NCBI GenBank assembly: GCA_948766235.1
Contig: CAQCFX010000008.1
Span: 1-39,681 of the forward strand
Length of the DNA stretch: 39,681 bases
Direction of reading: 5' to 3'
From: an uncultured Oscillospiraceae bacterium
GTDB lineage: Bacteria > Bacillota > Clostridia > Oscillospirales > Oscillospiraceae
The notes beneath the pieces were generated by a model. That model ran no database searches and was not told the DNA's origin. It saw only the letters and a list, made by a program, of their open reading frames with translations. Made by a program: the position numbers and the translations under genes. Shown here piece after piece: positions 25,999 through 33,448 of the stretch. Within the stretch, counting starts at the first letter, position 1; each line of letters starts with the position of its first letter.

Positions 25999-28394
25999 GC
26001 GTGTTCTCTCCTTCCCATAATGACCGTGACTTGGTTTACGCTGCCCGCAGGCTGGGCAGGGATGGGGCCGTGTATCCTCTTATCGTTGCAGAAGACGCCG
26101 GCCACTCCTTTCTGCGCCCCGTCGGGATTGTGCACGGTGATGTGGTAGACCGCCCCCCGCCAAACGCGGGTGACGCGGAACTGCTTCCAATCCGCGGGGA
26201 CGCAGGGGTCTATCAGCAGCCCGTCAAACTGGGGGCGAACGCCCAGGATATACCGGGTGGCGGCGAAGTAGCTCCATCCGCCCGAGCCGGTCATAAAGGG
26301 GTGCCGCGCCCGGCCGAAGGCGGAGTGGTCGGGTCCCATAACAAACTGGCAGTAGGAGTAAGGCTCGCTCTGCCGCACCTCTATTTTATCATTTTGGGCG
26401 GCGGGGCACAAGGCCCGGTAGAACTTCATGGCCCGCTCTCCCCGGCCCAGCACGGCCTCGGCGCACCAGGCCCAGGGGTTGGGGTGGGAGAAGATGGAGC
26501 CGTTCTCCTTCACGCCGGGGTACACCCGGGTGATGAAGCCGATGGCGTCGTCCGGTTTGGTGTAGGAGGGGGCGTTGAGGCGCAGGCCGTATTCGGTGTA
26601 CAGGTGCTGGTCCACCGCGTCCATGGCCTTGACGGCCCGTTCCCCCTGGGCCGCGCCGGACAGCACCGCCCACACATTGCTCTCCAGATGGACCCGGCCC
26701 TCGCTGTCCGTGTGGGCGCCAATCCTCCGCCCGTCCGCGGTGATGCCCCGGAGATACCATTCCCCGTCCCACAGCTGCTCCTCACAGGTGCGGATGACGG
26801 CCTGACGCATATTTTCGTACTGGGCCGCGTCCTCTTTCCGGCCCAGGGCGCGGGCGCAGTCCACGAAGTGGCCTAAGGCCCACACGTGGAGGAAGGACAC
26901 CATGGCGCTCTCCCCGCCGCCCAGGTTCAGGCAGTCGTTCCAGTCCGCCCGGAGCCCCTTGCAGACGCCGTGGGGGCCTGTCTGAGCGGCGGAGAAGTCC
27001 AGGATTTTCTTCAGGTGCTCGTAGATGGTCCCCTCTCCGCCGTCGGCATAGCCCACCGCCTGGTCAAAGAAGGAAAGCTCCCCCGTCTCCCGGACGTACT
27101 CCGCCACGGCGGCCACCAGCCACAGCGCGTCGTCGGCGCAGGCGTCGGCCAGGCCGTGGACGATGGACGCCTTGTCCGGGGTGGGGATGACGGTGGGGGA
27201 CTTGTAGGCGGGCTTCTCGGGCTGGGGGCCGAACCAGGCCGGGTCAAAGAGGTGCAGGCCGTAGCCCGCGCTGGTCAGGCCCTGCATGAGCTGTAAGATG
27301 CGCTTTTTGCACCCCTTGGGGTTGGAGTGGGGGATGGTCATGGCGTCCTGGGCGGTGTCCCGGTAGCCCAGCCCCGTGCGCCCGCCCACCTCGATAAAGG
27401 AGGCGAAGCGGGAGAACATCACGTTTACCTCGCTCTGATACAGCGTCCAGGTGTTGAGCATCACGTCCATATCCCGGTCGGGCGTTTCCACCTGGAGGTT
27501 GGACAGCTTGTCCTGCCAGAACCGGGACAGGTCGGCGAAGGCCTCGTCCACCGCGGCGAAGTCCCGGTACTTTTTCCGCACCCGCCGGCCCTCGTCCGCG
27601 CCGCCCTCCCCCAGCATCCACACCAGCCGGGTTTTCTCCCCTGGGGCCAGGGAGAGGCGCTTTTGCAGCACGGCGCAGTGGTTGTTCCCCTTCTCAAAGG
27701 AGGAGAAACACTCCCCCCGCTCCACCGCCAGGGGATTGGTCTCCGTGCGGTAGGGGCCCAGGAAGCTGTCCCGCAGGCAGTCGAAGCCGTCGGGGTCAAA
27801 AGAGGCGGCCATGAACTGGTGGGCGTGCTCGTAGAACAGCTCGTAGTCGATGATACCGTCCTCATAGCTGCTCCCGGCGCAGTACAGAGACATCTGGAAG
27901 TTTTGATTGTCGATGGGAATCTGATGGTAGGAGAACTCGGCGTAGGAGTACACGCTCAGCCGCCGCGCCCGACCCGAGGCGTTTTCCAGGGACAAATCCC
28001 ACAGCTCCACGTTTTCCCCCCGGGGGATGAACAGGGTCTGGGCGGCGTTCAGGCCGCTGCGGGTACACTCGTATACCGAGTAGCTCAGCCCGTGGCGGCA
28101 GCGGTAGTCCTTCAAGTCCCCGCCGCAGGGCTGCCAGGACACGGACCAGTACTCCCCGGTGTCGTCGTCCCGGAGGTAGAGGTAGTGGCCGGGGCGGTCC
28201 ATGGGGACCCCGTTGGGCCGAAAGCGGGTGATGCGGTGGTGCTCCGGGCTTTTGTAAAAGAGGTAGCCCCCGGCGGTGTGGTTGACCACGGCGCACAGGT
28301 CCTCCACCCCCAGGTAGTTGGTCCAGGAAACCGGCACGTCCACCCGGTCAATGACGTACTCCCGGCGTTCTTGGTCAAAGTGCCCATATTTCAT
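25995..28394 (-). CDS. chbP: GH94 phosphorylase, probable N,N'-diacetylchitobiose phosphorylase
   Basis: The 799-residue protein has the full GH94 layout: an N-terminal beta-sandwich (MKYGHFDQERREYVI), a helical linker and an (alpha/alpha)6 barrel. The barrel has FIEVGGRTGLGYRDTAQD and the general-acid motif RADWNDCLNLGGGES (Asp484/Asp487). A C-terminal jelly-roll follows. Blocks such as FYKSPEHHRITRFRPN and DRPGHYLYLRDDD match the Vibrio chitobiose phosphorylases better than cellobiose phosphorylases, by my recollection of those sequences. About 800 residues is the usual length. No signal peptide is present, so it acts in the cytoplasm on imported disaccharide, giving GlcNAc plus GlcNAc-1-P. 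It is first in an operon with the phosphohexomutase and YesM kinase. Another GH94 specificity remains possible. Confidence 0.88.
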   Translation of the reverse strand: MKYGHFDQERREYVIDRVDVPVSWTNYLGVEDLCAVVNHTAGGYLFYKSPEHHRITRFRPNGVPMDRPGHYLYLRDDDTGEYWSVSWQPCGGDLKDYRCRHGLSYSVYECTRSGLNAAQTLFIPRGENVELWDLSLENASGRARRLSVYSYAEFSYHQIPIDNQNFQMSLYCAGSSYEDGIIDYELFYEHAHQFMAASFDPDGFDCLRDSFLGPYRTETNPLAVERGECFSSFEKGNNHCAVLQKRLSLAPGEKTRLVWMLGEGGADEGRRVRKKYRDFAAVDEAFADLSRFWQDKLSNLQVETPDRDMDVMLNTWTLYQSEVNVMFSRFASFIEVGGRTGLGYRDTAQDAMTIPHSNPKGCKKRILQLMQGLTSAGYGLHLFDPAWFGPQPEKPAYKSPTVIPTPDKASIVHGLADACADDALWLVAAVAEYVRETGELSFFDQAVGYADGGEGTIYEHLKKILDFSAAQTGPHGVCKGLRADWNDCLNLGGGESAMVSFLHVWALGHFVDCARALGRKEDAAQYENMRQAVIRTCEEQLWDGEWYLRGITADGRRIGAHTDSEGRVHLESNVWAVLSGAAQGERAVKAMDAVDQHLYTEYGLRLNAPSYTKPDDAIGFITRVYPGVKENGSIFSHPNPWAWCAEAVLGRGERAMKFYRALCPAAQNDKIEVRQSEPYSYCQFVMGPDHSAFGRARHPFMTGSGGWSYFAATRYILGVRPQFDGLLIDPCVPADWKQFRVTRVWRGAVYHITVHNPDGAQKGVAGVFCNDKRIHGPIPAQPAGSVNQVTVIMGRREHA

Positions 28395-28442
28395 GAAGCT
28401 TTTCCCCCTGTATCAGATTTTTTCCACAAGGTACTATTTTTA

Positions 28443-28471
28443 ATTATATCCAAACCCGGCCGCCAAACCAT
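28443..28471 (-). promoter_or_regulatory. Promoter of the chbP operon
   Basis: On the minus strand a perfect TATAAT (28448-28443) is present. The -35 position 17 nt upstream (28471-28466) has only a poor match, which suits an activator-dependent promoter. Confidence 0.65.
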
Positions 28472-28486
28472 GGCAATTCATGCCAT
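28470..28486. promoter_or_regulatory. Palindromic candidate operator at the chbP promoter
   Basis: ATGGCA (28470-28475) and TGCCAT (28481-28486) form an inverted repeat with a 5-nt spacer, placed at the edge of the -35 region. ATGGCAATT is shared with the importer promoter. It may bind the YesN-type regulator. Confidence 0.5.
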
Positions 28487-28510
28487 CTTTTGCCGCTGAT
28501 TGTCCATCGG

Positions 28511-28544
28511 CAAAGCAAAAGCGCCCGGTCAAATGACCGGGCGC
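28511..28544 (-). terminator. Terminator of the infC-rpmI-rplT operon
   Basis: GCGCCCGGTC (28521-28530) and GACCGGGCGC (28535-28544) form a perfect 10-bp stem. On the minus strand TTTTGCTTTG follows. Confidence 0.85.
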
Positions 28545-28726
28545 CTGTGTGTTGTTCATGTTGTCACGCTTGGATTGGACGCGCTCTCATTGTCACGCTG
28601 CGCACCCGCCGCAACGGCGTCTAAGCCACTGCGACTTCGCGCGCCGTTTGTCGGGCCTTTGGCCCGACAAGCCGTCCACTCCGCTTCGTGTCTTAGCCGC
28701 CTGCTCCCGGGCGCTCCGCGCTTCTC
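28545..28726. repeat. Gene-free 3' region of rplT with repeated motif and hairpin
   Basis: This 182-nt stretch between rplT and its terminator contains no supported gene. It holds TGTTGTCACGCTTGGATTG (28559-28577), which is near-identical to 3420-3438. A further TTGTCACGCT lies at 28590-28599. A perfect hairpin, TTGTCGGGCC/GGCCCGACAA, is at 28648-28670. It looks like a structured intergenic repeat element, but its extent and function are unknown. Confidence 0.5.
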
Positions 28727-29083
28727 TCAGGCCAGCTTCGCCTTGGCCAGCTCGGTGAGCTGGGTGAAAGCGGCCTTGTCGTTGATGGCCAGCTCCGAGA
28801 GCATCTTGCGGTTGATTTCCACGCCGGCCAGCTTCAGGCCGTGCATAAAGGTGGAGTAGTTCATGCCGTTCATCTTGCACCCGGCGCTGATGCGGGCGAT
28901 CCACAGCTGACGGAAGTCGCGCTTCTTCAGCCGGCGGCCCACGTAGGCGTACTGCAGGGACTTCATCACCTGCTCGTTGGCCATTTTGTAGTGCTTGCTC
29001 TTGGCGCCCCAGTAGCCCTTGGCCAGCTTGAGGATCTTATTCCTTCTCTTGCGCGTCATCATCGCGCCTTTCACTCTTGCCAT
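28727..29083 (-). CDS. rplT: 50S ribosomal protein L20
   Basis: The 118-residue basic protein begins MARVKGAMMTRKRRNKILKL and has YWGAKSKHYKMANEQVMKSL and the C-terminal globular part with RDFRQLWIARI. L20 binds 23S rRNA early in 50S assembly and represses its own operon by binding the leader in many bacteria. It is the last gene of infC-rpmI-rplT. Length is normal. Confidence 0.98.
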   Translation of the reverse strand: MARVKGAMMTRKRRNKILKLAKGYWGAKSKHYKMANEQVMKSLQYAYVGRRLKKRDFRQLWIARISAGCKMNGMNYSTFMHGLKLAGVEINRKMLSELAINDKAAFTQLTELAKAKLA

Positions 29084-29127
29084 TGTCGTTCAGCCTCCTA
29101 TGTTGAGTAAAATAATAGTTGTGTCCC

Positions 29128-29331
29128 TTATTTATAGGGAATCATGCGCTTGATGGTGGCCGCGTTGGTCACATCGGCGTAGCCGCCCTTGCGGAGGCTT
29201 CTCTTGAGCTTGCGGGTCTTGCCGTGGCCGTTGAGCAGGTGGCTCTTGTTGGCGTGGGCGCGTTTGACCTGGCCGTTCTTGGTCAGCTTGAAGCGCTTTT
29301 TGGCGCCGCTGTGGGTTTTGATCTTAGGCAT
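29128..29331 (-). CDS. rpmI: 50S ribosomal protein L35
   Basis: The start at 29331 (MPKIKTHSGAKKRFK) has AAGGAG upstream and gives 67 residues. An in-frame extension further upstream is not used, because it would cut into the ribosome site. KSHLLNGHGKTRKLKRSL is typical of L35. It lies 31 nt after infC and 44 nt before rplT. Confidence 0.97.
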   Translation of the reverse strand: MPKIKTHSGAKKRFKLTKNGQVKRAHANKSHLLNGHGKTRKLKRSLRKGGYADVTNAATIKRMIPYK

Positions 29332-29362
29332 GGCGGTTGTCTCCTTTTCGTAGTTGATAGGG

Positions 29363-29893
29363 TCAATTTTTGTTTGTTTTCGCACTCCTGGCGGACAAGA
29401 AGATGCTCATATGCCGGCCCTCCAGCTTGGGTTCCTTGTCCATCACGGCCAGCTCGGCGCACTGCGCGGCAAAGTCCAGCAGCAGCTTGCGGCCGATGTC
29501 GGTGTGGGCCATCTCACGGCCCCGGAAGCGCACGGTGACCTTCACCCGGTTGCCCTCGCTCAAAAACTTTTGGGCGTTGCGCAGCTTGGTGTTGAAGTCT
29601 CCAATGTCGATGCCGGGGGACATCCGAACCTCCTTGACCTCCACCACGTGCTGGTTCTTTTTGGCCTCCTTCTCCCGCTTGGCCTGCTCGAACTTGAACT
29701 TGCCGTAGTCCATGAGCTTGCACACGGGAGGGGTGGCGGTGGGGGAGATTTTCACCAGGTCCAGACCGGCCTCGTCGGCGCGGGCCTGAGCCTCGTGAGC
29801 GGACATGACGCCCAGCTGGCCGCCGTCGGCGCCGATGAGCCGCACCTCGCGGTCGCGGATTTCCTCGTTAATCTGATGAGCCGTATTAGCTAT
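29363..29893 (-). CDS. infC: Translation initiation factor IF-3, probable AUA start codon
   Basis: The protein has HQINEEIRDREVRLIGADG, VCKLMDYGKFKFEQAKR, KEVRMSPGIDIGDFNTK and the C-terminal VTVRFRGREMAH, all typical of IF-3. IF-3 binds the 30S subunit and checks start-codon pairing. No ATG lies near the family's usual N-terminus. AGGAGG (29908-29903) is 9 nt before ATA at 29893 and only 3 nt before GTG at 29899, so ATA is the better start, giving 176 residues. Non-AUG starts in infC are known to allow self-control by IF-3 discrimination. It is first in the infC-rpmI-rplT operon, behind a structured leader. Confidence 0.93.
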   Translation of the reverse strand: MANTAHQINEEIRDREVRLIGADGGQLGVMSAHEAQARADEAGLDLVKISPTATPPVCKLMDYGKFKFEQAKREKEAKKNQHVVEVKEVRMSPGIDIGDFNTKLRNAQKFLSEGNRVKVTVRFRGREMAHTDIGRKLLLDFAAQCAELAVMDKEPKLEGRHMSIFLSARSAKTNKN

Positions 29894-30048
29894 GGTCACG
29901 CACCTCCTAAAATACGTCAAAACGTGAGCGCAGCAGCGCCCACGTCCACAACAAGTCCCGCACCCCAAGCGGTGCGGTTCTCACCATGTTAACCCCTTCG
30001 CCGGCGGCGGGAGGTGAGGACGGCGGCGCCATTCCTGCTTCCTTTTGC
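29894..30048 (-). ncRNA. Structured infC leader, L20-leader-like attenuator
   Basis: About 155 nt separate the predicted transcription start from infC. On the RNA strand a stem CCGCACC/GGTGCGG (29977-29958) is followed by ACGTGGGCGC/GCGCTCACGT (29945-29922) and then a short T-rich stretch (TTTGACGTATTTT). The second hairpin is terminator-like and lies just before the ribosome site. This layout matches L20-controlled leaders of Firmicutes. Assignment to that family is inferred from position and structure only. Confidence 0.6.
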
Positions 30049-30054
30049 CCCAGT

Positions 30055-30083
30055 ATCATATCAGACGGCGGAAAATTTGTCAA
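30055..30083 (-). promoter_or_regulatory. Consensus sigma-A promoter of infC-rpmI-rplT
   Basis: On the minus strand TTGACA (30083-30078) and TATGAT (30060-30055) are separated by 17 nt. Confidence 0.9.
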
Positions 30084-30087
30084 CAGC

Positions 30088-30116
30088 TTTTTTTCCCGGC
30101 CCGGTTCTGATATACT
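30088..30116 (+). promoter_or_regulatory. Candidate extended -10 promoter for addBA
   Basis: TGATATACT (hexamer 30111-30116) is an extended -10. Only a T-run stands at the -35 position (30088-30093). It is divergent from the infC promoter. Confidence 0.5.
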
Positions 30117-30145
30117 GTAGAAAAACCGCGAAAGGGGGCCGGGAT

Positions 30146-33100
30146 ATGCTGAAGCTGCTCTATGCCCGGGCCGGGCAGGACATACGGGGGGAGCTTTTGG
30201 AGCGCATGGGCCGCTCCAAGGCCAGGCGCCGGCTGCTGCTGGCACCCGAGCAGTACTCCCACGAGAGCGAGCGGGCCATGTGCGCCGCGCTGGGCGGCGC
30301 GTCCATGGAGTGCGAGGTGCTCTCCTTCACCCGCCTGGCCGGGCGGCTGGCCGACGCGGCGGGGGGCGGGGCAGCCCCCATGCTGGACGCGGGGGGGCGG
30401 ATGCTGCTGATGTACGCCGCGCTGCGCCAGGCCTCGGACAGCCTGAGCGCCTACCGCGCCCCCTCCCGCAACCCCGCTTTTCTCACCGGCCTGCTGGCTA
30501 CGGTGGACGAGTGCCGCTCCTACCGGGTGGGGCCGGACCAGCTCATCTGCGCCGGGGAGGAGCTGGGGGGCCGGCAGGGGGACAAGCTGCGGGACCTGGG
30601 GCTGATTTACGCCGCCTATCAGCAGCTGGAGGCGGCGGGCCGCGCCGACCCGCGAAGCCGCCTGGACCGGCTGGCCCAGCAGCTGGAGCGCACCCGCTGG
30701 GCCCAGGGGATGGCCTTTTTTGTCTACGGCTTCACCGACTTCACCCCCCAGGAGGAGGCGGTGCTGTCCGCGCTGATGGCCCAGGGGGAGCTCACCGCCG
30801 CCTTTGTGTGCGACCCCGGCGAGGATGAGGACGGCGTGTTCCGCCCCGCGCTGCGCGCCGCCCGGCGGCTGGCGCGGCTGGCCAAAAGCGCCGGGGCGGG
30901 GGTGACGCAGGAGACGCTCTGCCGGGCGCTGCCCCGCCACCCCTCCCTGGCCTTTTTGGAGCGCGGCCTGTTCGGCCCGGGGCCGGACGCCCCCTGGACG
31001 GGGGAGTGCGCCGTCACCCGGGTGGCCGCCGCCACCCCCCGGCAGGAGGCGGAGTGGTGCGCCGGGGAGATTGTGCGCCTGCTGCGGGAGGAGGGCTACC
31101 GCTGCCGGGACATCGCGGTGTGCGCCCGCCGCCTGGACGGGTACGGCGAGCTTATCGGCAGCGTGTTTTCCCAGTACGGCGTGCCGGTGTTCCGCTCCGC
31201 CATGGAGGACGTGCTGGAAAAGCCGGTGCTGGCCCTGGCCACCGCCGCCCTGGCCGCGGCGGCGGAGGACTACCCCTATGAGGAGCTGTTCCGCTATTTG
31301 AAAACCGGCCTGACGGGGATTTCCGACGGGGAGCGGGACGAGCTGGAAAACTACGCCCTCACCTGGGATTTGAAGGGCTCGGCCTGGACGCGCAAAAAGC
31401 CCTGGGATATGCACCCGGAGGGCTATGGCCGGGAGTTTACCGAGGAGGACCGGGCCTACGTGGCCTGGCTGGACCAGCTGCGCCGCCGGGTCATCGCCCC
31501 GCTGGAGACTTTGCGCAAGGGGAAGGACAAGACGGGGAAGGGCCGGGCGCTGGCCCTGTACCGGCTGCTGGAGGACATCGGTCTGCCCCAGCGCCTGGGG
31601 GAGCGGGCGGACAGCCTGGACGCGCGGGGGGAGCGCACCGCCGCCGCCCAGTACCGCCAGCTGTGGGACATCCTGGCAGGGGGGCTGGAGCAGTGCGCCC
31701 TGCTGCTGGGGAACACTGAGCTGGAGCTGGACGAGTTCTCCCGGCTGTTTACCCTGGTGCTGGGACAGTACGACGTGGGGGCCATCCCCGTGTCCCTGGA
31801 CGCGGTGACGGTGGGGGACGCCCCCCGCATGGCCCACAAGGAGGTCAAGGCCCTGTTCCTCTTAGGCGCGGACGGCGGCGCTATCCCCGACTGCGCCCTG
31901 TCGCCGGGGCTGCTCTCCGACCAGGACCGGGACGCCCTGGCCGCCATGGAGGTGGAGCTGGCGCCCCGGCAGGAGGACAAGCTGCGCCGGGAGCTGACCA
32001 TCGCCTACGAGACCTGCTGCCGCCCGTCCCAGCGGCTGTACGTCAGCTTTGCCGCGGGGATGGGGGACAATCAGAAGACCCCCTGCTTTCTCTGGAAGCG
32101 GCTGGAGGCGCTGTTCCCGGATGCCCCGGTGCGGGACGGCGGGGACCCCGCGGCGCGTATGTCCGCGCCGGGGCCCGCGCTGGAGCTGGCGGGGGCCAAT
32201 GCCCGGCTGGCCGCCGCGCTGGGGCGGGTTGCCGGCCTGGCCCCCCGGGTGGCGCGCATCCAAAACGCCGGGCGCTGGCGGCGGGGGCGGCTGTCCGCCC
32301 CGGCGGTGCGCGCGCTGTTTGGGAGCGTGGTGCCCATGTCCGCCACCAGGCTGGATTTGCTCAACTCCTGTCACTTTGGTTATTTTCTCCGCTTTGGACT
32401 GGACGCCAAGCCCCGGCAGCGGGCGGCGCTGCGCCCGTCGGACTATGGCACCTTTGTCCACGCCGTGCTGGAGGAGACGCTGCGGGAGGCCGGCCGGACG
32501 GGGACTGCCCTGGACGACGACGGGGCGGTGAGCCGTCTGGCCCAGGCCGCCGCCGACCGGTACGAGCGGGAGACGCTGGCGGGGCTGGAGGGGGAGAGCG
32601 CCCGGGTGAGGCATCTCTTTGGGCGCATGAAGCAGGCGGCCCTGGCGGTGACCCGCAGCGTGGCGGCGGAGCTGTCTGTGTCCGATTTTACCCCCGCCGC
32701 CTTTGAGCTGGGCTTTGGCCGGGGCAAGGAGCTGCCCGCCGTGGAGGCGGAGCAGGGGGTGCGCCTGAGCCTGTCCGGCTTTGTGGACCGGGTGGACCAG
32801 TGGGAGCACGACGGAAAGCGCTATCTCCGGGTGGTGGACTACAAGACGGGGAAAAAGAGCTTCGACTTCTCCGACGTGGAGGACGGGCGGGGGCTGCAAA
32901 TGCTGCTGTACCTGTTTGCCCTCAGCCGGGAGGGGGAGCGGGTGCTGGGCCCTGGGGAGATTGTCCCGGCGGGGGTGCTGTACGTCCCCGCTCGCACGCC
33001 GCTGGTGGACGGCGAGCGGGGCATGACCGACGGGGAAATCCAGGCCGCGCGGGACAAGCTGCTGCGCCGCCAGGGACTGGTGCTCAGCGATCCTGCGGTG

Positions 33101-33448
33101 CTGCGGGCCATGGAGCGCACCCAGGGCGGCTGCCGCTTCCTGCCGGTGAGCTCGGGCCGGGGGGGCAGCGAGAGCCTGGTGAGCGCCGGCCAGATGGAGC
33201 AGCTGGACGAATTCATCACCGACACGCTCCAGCGCTGCGCCGGGGAGCTGGCCGCGGGCAACATCGACGCCGACCCCTACTGGCACAACGCGGACAAAAA
33301 CCCCTGCCGCTGGTGCGAGTACCGGGCGGCCTGCCACTTTGAGGAGGGCTGCGGCGACGCCCGGCGGCTGCGCCGGGGCGTGCGGGCTTCGGAGTTCTGG
33401 GACTGGATGGAGAAACGAAAGGAGGAGAAGGACGGCCATGGCCATTGA
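30146..33448 (+). CDS. addB: Helicase-nuclease subunit AddB
   Basis: The start at 30146 (MLKLLYARAG) has AAGGGGG upstream and gives 1100 residues. AddB is the second nuclease subunit of the AddAB double-strand-break resection machine. The four Fe-S cysteines are present: Cys742 (NSCHFGYF), then Cys1054, Cys1057 and Cys1063 in CRWCEYRAAC, with the same 3- and 6-residue spacing as in Bacillus. The RecB-type nuclease motif is VVDYKTGKK (Asp898, Lys900) with QMLLYLFAL downstream. The N-terminal Walker A expected as GRxGSGKT is reduced to ARAGQDIR (residues 7-14), so nucleotide binding at this site is doubtful. The gene overlaps addA by 11 nt. Confidence 0.95.
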   Translation: MLKLLYARAGQDIRGELLERMGRSKARRRLLLAPEQYSHESERAMCAALGGASMECEVLSFTRLAGRLADAAGGGAAPMLDAGGRMLLMYAALRQASDSLSAYRAPSRNPAFLTGLLATVDECRSYRVGPDQLICAGEELGGRQGDKLRDLGLIYAAYQQLEAAGRADPRSRLDRLAQQLERTRWAQGMAFFVYGFTDFTPQEEAVLSALMAQGELTAAFVCDPGEDEDGVFRPALRAARRLARLAKSAGAGVTQETLCRALPRHPSLAFLERGLFGPGPDAPWTGECAVTRVAAATPRQEAEWCAGEIVRLLREEGYRCRDIAVCARRLDGYGELIGSVFSQYGVPVFRSAMEDVLEKPVLALATAALAAAAEDYPYEELFRYLKTGLTGISDGERDELENYALTWDLKGSAWTRKKPWDMHPEGYGREFTEEDRAYVAWLDQLRRRVIAPLETLRKGKDKTGKGRALALYRLLEDIGLPQRLGERADSLDARGERTAAAQYRQLWDILAGGLEQCALLLGNTELELDEFSRLFTLVLGQYDVGAIPVSLDAVTVGDAPRMAHKEVKALFLLGADGGAIPDCALSPGLLSDQDRDALAAMEVELAPRQEDKLRRELTIAYETCCRPSQRLYVSFAAGMGDNQKTPCFLWKRLEALFPDAPVRDGGDPAARMSAPGPALELAGANARLAAALGRVAGLAPRVARIQNAGRWRRGRLSAPAVRALFGSVVPMSATRLDLLNSCHFGYFLRFGLDAKPRQRAALRPSDYGTFVHAVLEETLREAGRTGTALDDDGAVSRLAQAAADRYERETLAGLEGESARVRHLFGRMKQAALAVTRSVAAELSVSDFTPAAFELGFGRGKELPAVEAEQGVRLSLSGFVDRVDQWEHDGKRYLRVVDYKTGKKSFDFSDVEDGRGLQMLLYLFALSREGERVLGPGEIVPAGVLYVPARTPLVDGERGMTDGEIQAARDKLLRRQGLVLSDPAVLRAMERTQGGCRFLPVSSGRGGSESLVSAGQMEQLDEFITDTLQRCAGELAAGNIDADPYWHNADKNPCRWCEYRAACHFEEGCGDARRLRRGVRASEFWDWMEKRKEEKDGHGH

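Noticed and set aside
28500..28859. Plus-strand open frame of 119 codons over the rplT 3' region.
   Set aside because: No ribosome site, it overlaps rplT in antisense, and the sequence is better explained as a structured intergenic repeat.
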